Part shown: positions 23,442 to 28,896 of the stretch, one piece after another
Layout: each line of letters opens with the position of its first letter
Position numbering within the stretch: the first letter of the stretch is position 1
Origin: Alphaproteobacteria bacterium UBA2723
GTDB taxonomy: Bacteria; Pseudomonadota; Alphaproteobacteria; RF32; CAG-239
Length of the DNA stretch: 28,896 nt
Direction: 5' to 3'
Assembly (NCBI GenBank): GCA_002353835.1
Contig: DEKL01000080.1
Span: 1 to 28,896, forward strand
Notes under the pieces: generated by a model
Database searches by the model: none
Seen by the model: only the letters and a program-made list of their open reading frames with translations
Told to the model about the DNA's origin: nothing
Program-made: the position numbers and the translations under genes

Positions 23442-23497
23442 ACACCTCTGCCCCAAGGGAAAACCCTCCAAAGTGATGGGTGTCGAGCCTCCTCGAC
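23442..23497 (-). other. Structured 3' untranslated region of tig
   Basis: Directly after the tig stop on minus comes a perfect hairpin, GTCGAG-GAGG-CTCGAC (23497-23482). Next is a second possible hairpin with AGGG-TTTT-CCCT at its tip (23467-23456) and ACACC/GGTGT arms at its base, the base sharing two bases with the first hairpin. The proper terminator follows at 23429. Function unknown; it may protect the message end or be part of a genomic repeat family. Confidence 0.35.
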
Positions 23498-24826
23498 CTA
23501 GGCAGCTTTCTCGTCAAAGTTATAAAGTTCTTCAACAGAAACCTTCTTCTCTTTGGTCTCAACCTTAGAGAGAACGTAATCCATAACTTTTTCCTCATAA
23601 ACTTGAGTACGTAAGCGTTCAATAGCTTCTTTATTCTTCAAATAGAAATCAAAGATAGCCTTAGCTTGCATTGGGTAGCGCTGAGCTTCGGTCATGATAG
23701 CCTTATTGATGTCCTCTTGGGTAACTTCAATCTTTGCATCTTTGCCGACTTCAGCCAACAACAAGCCCAATTTAACACGGCGAACAGCGATTTCCTTATA
23801 TTCTTTGAGCAAATCAGCTTCTTTTTTATTTTTTTCATCTTCATCAAGCTGATTATTCTTCTTGGCTGCCTCATATTGCTTAACAATAGAATCATATTCC
23901 ATATCAACCAATTTTTGCGGCACATCAAACTTATAAGCCTTATCAAGTGCATCCAACAAAGAACGTTTCATCTTCATCTTAGAAGCGGCTTCATAATCTT
24001 GTGCAATGTGCTTTTTCACATCTTCTTTTAAGGCATCTAAAGTGTCTTTGCCCATAGCTTTGGCAAATTCATCATTGATTTCAGCCTTCTTAACGGTGCG
24101 GATTTCTTTAATTGTGGTCACAAACAAAGCTTCTTTACCGGCTAAATCCTTAGCATGGTAATTTTCCGGGAAAGTGGCCTTAACATTAACAACCTCGCCG
24201 ACTTTCTTACCGATAAGTTGGTCTTCATAACCCGGAATAAAAGAGTTAGAACCGATTTCCAACGGATAAGCCTCGCCTTTACCACCATTAAATTCAACAC
24301 CGTCAATAGAACCAACGAAGTCAATAACGGCAATATCACCCTTAACGGTTGCGCGGTCTTCTTCAACCTTAACCGAGTCGCGACGGCTGTCTGCCATATA
24401 GTTGAGCGCCTTAGTAACTTCTTCTTCCGGCACATCAGCCATAACTTTTTCAATTTTAATAGCTGAGAAATCTTTTAATTCAATTTCCGGCATAACATCC
24501 ATAGAAACAGTAAATTCAATATCTTTACCTTCTTCAAATTTCTTCAAATCAACATCAGGAGTGAAAACCGGACGCAAATCTTTTTCTTTCAAGAGGTCAT
24601 TAACGCTGTCACGGAGCAAATCATCAAGAGCCTCGCTCATTGCATTACCTTTATATTTCTTTTCAACCATATGAAAAGGTACCTTACCTGCTCTGAAACC
24701 GGCCATGCTGACAGTTTTGGAAATTTCGTTAAGTTTTTTGGTAACAGCGGCATCAAAATCTTTAGCGCTGATAGTAACCTGATATTCACGGCTTAAGCCT
24801 TCTGATTTAGTTTCTTTAATCTTCAT
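23498..24826 (-). CDS. tig: Trigger factor (ribosome-associated chaperone and PPIase)
   Basis: Chaperone that binds ribosomal protein L23 at the exit tunnel and shelters nascent chains. The 442 residues contain the three expected domains: an N-terminal ribosome-binding domain with signature GFRAGKVPFHMVEKKY (about 44-59), an FKBP-type PPIase domain (about 150-245) with FVGSIDGVEFNGGKG and FIPGYEDQLIGKKVGE, and a long helical C-terminal chaperone domain ending in a short acidic tail. Purine-rich ribosome-binding site AGAGAAAG. It follows tRNA-Leu on the same strand, with the tRNA's terminator between, so expression depends on read-through or a promoter I could not identify. Confidence 0.97.
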   Translation of the reverse strand: MKIKETKSEGLSREYQVTISAKDFDAAVTKKLNEISKTVSMAGFRAGKVPFHMVEKKYKGNAMSEALDDLLRDSVNDLLKEKDLRPVFTPDVDLKKFEEGKDIEFTVSMDVMPEIELKDFSAIKIEKVMADVPEEEVTKALNYMADSRRDSVKVEEDRATVKGDIAVIDFVGSIDGVEFNGGKGEAYPLEIGSNSFIPGYEDQLIGKKVGEVVNVKATFPENYHAKDLAGKEALFVTTIKEIRTVKKAEINDEFAKAMGKDTLDALKEDVKKHIAQDYEAASKMKMKRSLLDALDKAYKFDVPQKLVDMEYDSIVKQYEAAKKNNQLDEDEKNKKEADLLKEYKEIAVRRVKLGLLLAEVGKDAKIEVTQEDINKAIMTEAQRYPMQAKAIFDFYLKNKEAIERLRTQVYEEKVMDYVLSKVETKEKKVSVEELYNFDEKAA

Positions 24827-24840
24827 TTACTTTCTCTTCT

Positions 24841-24863
24841 AAAAAAAGCCATCTAAAAGATGG
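24841..24863 (-). terminator. Terminator overlapping the tRNA-Leu 3' end
   Basis: On minus: CCATCT-TTT-AGATGG then C and seven T (24847-24841). The first arm includes the encoded CCA of tRNA-Leu. It separates the tRNA from tig 15 bases further on, and is likely partial. Confidence 0.78.
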
Positions 24864-24946
24864 TGCGGATAAAGAGACTTGAACTCTTACAGCTTAAAGC
24901 CATTGGAACCTAAATCCAACGTGTCTACCAATTCCACCATATCCGC
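24861..24946 (-). tRNA. tRNA-Leu (anticodon TAG)
   Basis: An 86-base class II tRNA with encoded CCA. Acceptor stem GCGGATA/TATCCGC, D-arm with GGTAGAC, anticodon arm TTGGA-TTTAGGT-TCCAA with anticodon TAG (plus-strand 24910-24912), a long variable arm with TGGCTTTAAGCTG, and T-arm with GTTCAAGTC. It reads CTA and, by wobble, other CTN leucine codons. Confidence 0.95.
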
Positions 24947-24971
24947 GGATTACACCATAAAGTTTGGCTGA

Positions 24972-24999
24972 AGTATAACGAACATTTTTATATAATCAA
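24972..24999 (-). promoter_or_regulatory. Promoter of tRNA-Leu
   Basis: On minus: TTGATT (24999-24994), a 16-base spacer and TATACT (24977-24972). The mature tRNA begins 26 bases later. Confidence 0.6.
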
Positions 25000-25031
25000 G
25001 CAAAAAATAAGGCGGAAGACGTTTAAATGAC

Positions 25032-25940
25032 CTAAAATTTCATACCCGTTGAAAACTCAAACCCGCGTAACAATTCGGCGGTATCCATTTGTTGCTTACC
25101 CTCGCGTTGGATTCGTGTGATTTTAAGCGCCTTATCAGCGGTGGCGATAACAAGTTCCTTCTTGCCCTCTAAAATCTCGCCGGTATTGCCGTGCATGTCG
25201 CAAATTTCAGCTTCATATACCTTAAACCGTTCGCCGTTATAAATAAAATACATCGCCGGGTAGGGGTTAAAGGCACGGATTTTTGCCGCAAGTCTGTCCG
25301 CCGGCATATTAAAATCTATCAAACATTCGGATTTATCAAGCTTTTCAGCGTATGTCACCAAGCTTTCATCTTGCTTAACAGGTGTGATGCTATCCAAATT
25401 TTTTAATGTGTCACTCAGCAAATCCGCCCCGATTGCGGCAAGGGCATCATGCAAATCCCCACCGGTTGTCTTTTCTGTAATCGGGGTTGCTTTCTGTGCC
25501 AACACATCACCGGCATCAAGTGCTAATACAACTTGCATAATAGAAATACCGCTCTCTTTATCTTGTGCCTCAACCGCTCGTTGGATAGGAGCCGCCCCGC
25601 GCCAACGCGGTAAAAGTGAAGCGTGAACATTGATGCACCCCTTAGGGAACATATCTAACACCGCTTGTGGTAATAACAAACCGTATGCCGCTACAATTCC
25701 CAAGTCTGCATGATAAGCGCGCATAATCGCTTGCTCATCCTCACCTTTTAAGCTCTTGGGGGTATGTACGGGAATATGATGGGCTTCCGCAAGCAAATGC
25801 ACCGGTGTCTTGTTTATTTTCTTACCGCGTCCGCTTTCTTTCGGCGCACGTGTATAAACAGCCACAACCTCGTGTTCATCAATCAGCTTTTGTAAAACCG
25901 GAACGGCAAAGTCCGGTGTACCCATAAAAACTATTTTCAT
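25032..25940 (-). CDS. fmt: Methionyl-tRNA formyltransferase
   Basis: Transfers a formyl group from 10-formyl-THF to Met-tRNA(fMet) to make the bacterial initiator. The 302 residues have the usual two domains. The Rossmann-type catalytic domain shows MKIVFMGTPDFAVPVL, the family signature NVHASLLPRWRGAAPIQRA with the catalytic Asn and His, and DAGDVLAQ. The C-terminal OB-like tRNA-binding domain follows (FNPYPAMYFIYNGERFKVYEAE). Its ATG overlaps the stop of the PpiD-like gene by one base (TAATG), so translation is coupled. def, the common partner, is not adjacent. Confidence 0.97.
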   Translation of the reverse strand: MKIVFMGTPDFAVPVLQKLIDEHEVVAVYTRAPKESGRGKKINKTPVHLLAEAHHIPVHTPKSLKGEDEQAIMRAYHADLGIVAAYGLLLPQAVLDMFPKGCINVHASLLPRWRGAAPIQRAVEAQDKESGISIMQVVLALDAGDVLAQKATPITEKTTGGDLHDALAAIGADLLSDTLKNLDSITPVKQDESLVTYAEKLDKSECLIDFNMPADRLAAKIRAFNPYPAMYFIYNGERFKVYEAEICDMHGNTGEILEGKKELVIATADKALKITRIQREGKQQMDTAELLRGFEFSTGMKF

Positions 25941-27823
25941 TATTCAGAAAAACCTGCCATCTTATAATCAACTTTAATCTTAAAGTCTTTAGCGTAATTA
26001 TCCAAAGCAGCCTGCGACATATCGGTAACAATATTAGCAGATATTCTCTTTTGAACCTCTTTAGCCTTATCAGCCGTTAACTTATCTTCATAATTCACAG
26101 TTTCAAAAGGTACGGCGATAATATATGTATTGCCGGCATGTTCAAAAGCCTTAACGGTTCCTTTATCTGCCGTAAATAATTCGCTGATTTCCGTTTGGGT
26201 CAAATCGGCAAATGTTTCGTTACGGCTGATAGGTGCAGAGCGGAAAGCTTCCAAATCACGAGCCTTGGCGGCAACGGACAACTCACTTCCGTTTTCAACA
26301 TCTGCAACGATATTATCGGAAATCTCTTTAGCAAGAGCATCTTTTTCCTGTATCGTCCACATAGCGATAATTTTATCTTTCACATTTTCAATTTCCGGCA
26401 TGTGTGCATCAGTAATTTTGGTAATCTGTACCAAAGCAACACCGTCATCAAATTCCTCGGCAGAAGTGATTTCGTCTAAACCGTAAGAAAAGACCATATC
26501 GTTAAAATCAAGGGATTTGGTTAAATCTTTTGCAACTTCCGGAACATCACTGACCAATGTCTCTTCAGCGATATTTCTAACCGTGAACACATCAGTGCCG
26601 ACAAGTTTTGCCGCTTCTTCAAGCGTTTTACCGCCGTTAACGGCATCATCTAACTCAGCTTTGGCTTGGCGCAAGGCATCATATAAATTTTCGTCATTTA
26701 AGTTATTAACAATTTGCTGTTTAACTTCTTCAAACACTGCTTCTTTAGCCGGAACAATCTCTTTAACTGAAATAACCTGCCAAGAGTCTGCAACCTGCAA
26801 CACTTTAGCTTCATTAAGTTTAAGCTCAAAAGCGGCATCAGCCAAGTCATCAGCCAATTCGTCTTGTGCGACGACACCCAATGTCGGTTCATCAGCATTT
26901 TCAGCCTTAAACTCGGTAGCAACTTCTTTGAAATCTCTGCCTTCTTGAACAGCGGCATAAGCCTTTTCAGCGGTATCTTTATCTAAAAATACCATTTGCA
27001 AAATTTCACGCTTTTCCGGTTGATCAAGCTCTTTTTTATGTTCATCAAAATATTCTTTAACCATATCATCACTGGCGGCATACTTTTTCAAGATAACATC
27101 ATTCGGCACGAATAAGACTTTAGCATCACGCGTTTCCGGAATCATGAAGTTTTCACCGAAATCGGCAAAATACTGCTGAATTTCATCATTACTGATGTTA
27201 CGTTCAATCTTAACATCTTTAGGAGAAACAACCGTATATTTGAAAGTTTTGCGTTGGTTATCCATTTTATGAACAGCTTCAGTTAAAACGTTTGGAACAC
27301 CGAAAGTTTTTACCAAATCGGTAACCAACATTTTACGTCCCATGGCACGTACAACAGTTGCCACATATTCTTCTTCGCTCATATTAGCGGCGGATAAATA
27401 TCTCTTAAACAATTCAGGATGAAATTGTTTGTTGACCGGGTTTTGAAATTCCGGCTGATGGAAAATAATCTGCTGTACGAGAACTTTCGGGAAGTGGACA
27501 TTATATTTATCCATTGTTTGGTCTAAAACACTGTCATCAATAATCTGTTTTAAGACCCCTTCAGCTAAAGTATTGCGCATTTCGTCGGTAATTTCATAAT
27601 CATCTCCGGTTAAGTTTCTAAGGGCGTTCAGCTCTCTTTGTAAGCGATAATTAAATTCGCTCTGCGATACTTTCTTGTTACCGACCTTAACCACGGCTTG
27701 ATTTTGCGAAGCTGTGGTAATATACCCCGTAACACCGAATAAAGAAACAAAGCTGACGGCAACTGCTGCCGAGAGAATTTTGAAAAACCAATTGTCTTTT
27801 GCATTAGCTAATTTTGTTATCAT
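25940..27823 (-). CDS. ppiD: PpiD/SurA-like periplasmic peptidyl-prolyl isomerase
   Basis: Membrane-anchored periplasmic folding factor for exported proteins. One N-terminal transmembrane anchor (WFFKILSAAVAVSFVSLFG region) is followed by a SurA-type N-terminal chaperone domain (VVKVGNKKVSQSEFNYRLQRELN), a central parvulin-like region (ETRDAKVLFVPNDV, REILQMVFLDKDTAEKAYAAV, GVVAQDELADDLADAAFEL) and a second, looser repeat towards the C-terminus. About 627 residues, as for PpiD. ATG 27823 is favoured because GGGATGAG lies just upstream; the ATG at 27832 has GGG directly against it, too close for a ribosome-binding site. Whether the parvulin part is catalytically active is not clear. Coupled to fmt. 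Confidence 0.91.
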   Translation of the reverse strand: MITKLANAKDNWFFKILSAAVAVSFVSLFGVTGYITTASQNQAVVKVGNKKVSQSEFNYRLQRELNALRNLTGDDYEITDEMRNTLAEGVLKQIIDDSVLDQTMDKYNVHFPKVLVQQIIFHQPEFQNPVNKQFHPELFKRYLSAANMSEEEYVATVVRAMGRKMLVTDLVKTFGVPNVLTEAVHKMDNQRKTFKYTVVSPKDVKIERNISNDEIQQYFADFGENFMIPETRDAKVLFVPNDVILKKYAASDDMVKEYFDEHKKELDQPEKREILQMVFLDKDTAEKAYAAVQEGRDFKEVATEFKAENADEPTLGVVAQDELADDLADAAFELKLNEAKVLQVADSWQVISVKEIVPAKEAVFEEVKQQIVNNLNDENLYDALRQAKAELDDAVNGGKTLEEAAKLVGTDVFTVRNIAEETLVSDVPEVAKDLTKSLDFNDMVFSYGLDEITSAEEFDDGVALVQITKITDAHMPEIENVKDKIIAMWTIQEKDALAKEISDNIVADVENGSELSVAAKARDLEAFRSAPISRNETFADLTQTEISELFTADKGTVKAFEHAGNTYIIAVPFETVNYEDKLTADKAKEVQKRISANIVTDMSQAALDNYAKDFKIKVDYKMAGFSE

Positions 27824-27856
27824 TTTACTCATCCCAAAAATAATTCAATTGCGCCC

Positions 27857-27884
27857 ATTATATAAGCCAAAAAAATTTGTGCAA
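27857..27884 (-). promoter_or_regulatory. Promoter of ppiD-fmt
   Basis: On minus: TTGCAC (27884-27879), a 16-base spacer and consensus TATAAT (27862-27857), about 33 bases before the favoured start codon. Confidence 0.65.
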
Positions 27885-27964
27885 CCTCTATATAAATATG
27901 TTCAACACTTTTTTTAATATTTTTTTTGTAAACAACTTTGTTTTTTAGCTGGAAAATAAAAAAG

Positions 27965-27973
27965 TGCTATGCT
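27965..27973 (+). promoter_or_regulatory. Possible extended -10 promoter of tpiA
   Basis: TG-C-TATGCT (27965-27973) lies 37 bases ahead of the tpiA start; the -35 region (TTAGCT, 27945-27950, 17-base spacer) is weak. Confidence 0.4.
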
Positions 27974-28010
27974 ACAACAGAACAAGTTTTAATTTTTTAA
28001 GGAAAAGATG

Positions 28011-28772
28011 ATGGTAAGAAAGACTCTTATTGCCGGAAACTGGAAGATGAACGGTCTTTTGGAGGATGGCGTAGCATTGGCAAAAGGCGTAAAAGAAGAG
28101 TTTAAGAAAACCGGTCGGAGAGATTGTGAGGTTTTGGTTTGTCCGCCGTTTACGCTGTTAACTTCTGTAAAAAAAGCCGTTAAAGGCTCAAGAGTTATGG
28201 TCGGTGCGCAAGATTGTCATTATGCGGAGAAGGGCGCACACACCGGTGATGTCAGCCCGGTTATGTTAAAAAATGTCGGTTGTGATTATGTTATTGTCGG
28301 TCACTCCGAACGCCGTACCAATCATCATGAAACCAATGAGTTGATAGCTCAAAAAGCGGCATCTGCTATTAAGGCCGGCTTAAAAGTTATTATCTGTATC
28401 GGTGAAACAGAAAAAGAACGTGATGCCGGTCAAACCATAGATGTTTGCACTAAGCAGATTATGGGTTCCGTACCGGAAATTGCAACGGCGCAGAATACGG
28501 TTATAGCCTATGAGCCGGTTTGGGCAATCGGTACCGGCAGAACCCCGACCACAGCCGAAGTTGAGGAAGTTCACGCCGCAATTCGTAAGGTTGTTTCCAA
28601 GAAGTTAGGTCGCGCAAATGCCAATAAGATGCGTATCTTGTATGGTGGCAGTATGAAACCGACAAATGCCAAAGAGTTAATTGCTCTGCCGGATGTTGAT
28701 GGTGGTCTTATCGGTGGTGCCAGCTTGAAAGTGGCTGATTTTATGGCAATTATTGCAGCAAGTAAACAATAG
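28011..28772 (+). CDS. tpiA: Triosephosphate isomerase
   Basis: Interconverts dihydroxyacetone phosphate and glyceraldehyde 3-phosphate in glycolysis and gluconeogenesis. The TIM-barrel protein is about 253 residues, normal length. Catalytic parts are all present: AGNWKMNG (Lys), VGHSERR (His), AYEPVWAIGTG (Glu, and start of the mobile loop), ILYGGSMKP and GLIGGASL (phosphate binding). Two adjacent ATGs exist at 28008 and 28011; AAGGA lies seven bases before the second and four before the first, so the second is favoured and gives the typical MVRKTLIAGNWK start. The secG gene follows after 24 bases, a common alphaproteobacterial pairing. Confidence 0.97.
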   Translation: MVRKTLIAGNWKMNGLLEDGVALAKGVKEEFKKTGRRDCEVLVCPPFTLLTSVKKAVKGSRVMVGAQDCHYAEKGAHTGDVSPVMLKNVGCDYVIVGHSERRTNHHETNELIAQKAASAIKAGLKVIICIGETEKERDAGQTIDVCTKQIMGSVPEIATAQNTVIAYEPVWAIGTGRTPTTAEVEEVHAAIRKVVSKKLGRANANKMRILYGGSMKPTNAKELIALPDVDGGLIGGASLKVADFMAIIAASKQ

Positions 28773-28796
28773 TATATTAAGAATAAGGAAAAAACA

Positions 28797-28896
28797 ATGG
28801 GATCTATATTGTTAGTAATTCATTTAATGGTAGCCATTTTGTTGGTGGCTTTGATTTTGATGCAACGCAACTCCGGCAACGCTTTAAGCGGCTTAG
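28797..28896 (+). CDS. secG: Preprotein translocase subunit SecG (5' part, runs off window)
   Basis: The first 33 codons are seen: MGSILLVIHLMVAILLVALILMQR, then NSGNALSGL. This is the first SecG transmembrane helix followed by the conserved LMQR/LLQR turn and glycine-rich loop. SecG assists SecYE in protein export. Its place after tpiA supports the call. Ribosome-binding site AAGGAAAAAACA. The rest lies beyond the window. Confidence 0.85.
   Translation, partial: MGSILLVIHLMVAILLVALILMQRNSGNALSGL

Noticed and set aside
23431..23622. A 63-codon minus-strand frame overlapping the tig end
   Set aside because: Mostly the tig sequence in another frame, very basic, with its tail lying in the structured 3' region.

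Overview
The window reads as a piece of a moderately AT-rich alphaproteobacterial chromosome. The evidence is gene order and families: prmC followed by a DUF4167 protein, ffh-rpsP-rimM-trmD-rplS, tpiA-secG, and a sigma-32 (RpoH) with an intact RpoH box. Host or gut association is an inference, drawn mainly from the glycosyltransferase cluster. I saw no CRISPR array, insertion sequence, rRNA or complete prophage. The species cannot be named from sequence alone.

Layout. 1-5514 (+): the 3' part of asnS, a small exported protein, rpoH, prmC, a DUF4167 protein, a membrane-anchored metallophosphoesterase and an unrecognised 145-residue protein. 5519-7974: a divergent pair, an unrecognised 120-residue protein (-) and a 644-residue orphan whose C-terminus looks like an HNH-type nuclease (+). 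7978-9567 (-): prfC. 9730-11379 (+): a GT-C type membrane glycosyltransferase. 11393-15119 (+): a promoter and structured leader, then ffh, rpsP, rimM, trmD, rplS and a strong terminator. 15131-15871 (-): a nucleotidyltransferase and a small protein made of 26-residue repeats. 16039-19316 (+): four tightly packed glycosyltransferases.

19315-19648 is mostly non-coding: tRNA-Pro(CGG) on the minus strand, its terminator, and a GC-rich structured stretch with a degenerate copy of the tRNA, closed by a second minus-strand terminator. 19771-21435 (-): a 554-residue orphan with an HELNH zinc-peptidase motif. 21567-22406 (+): nfo. 22403-23266 (-): an ArsP_2-type heavy-metal permease. 23393-24946 (-): tig and tRNA-Leu(TAG). 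25032-27823 (-): fmt and a PpiD-like folding factor. 28011 to the end (+): tpiA and the start of secG.

Most of the window is housekeeping: translation, ribosome maturation, protein folding and export, DNA repair, heat-shock control. Three parts are accessory. First, the glycosyltransferase operon places a GT11 (alpha-1,2-fucosyltransferase type) next to a GT6 (the ABO blood-group transferase family), which suggests a surface glycan resembling a human blood-group antigen. Second, two large orphan proteins, one nuclease-like and one peptidase-like, sit behind unusually strong-looking promoters and could be effectors or toxins. Third, two non-coding structures stand out: a possible attenuator ahead of ffh, and the tRNA-Pro-related structured element.
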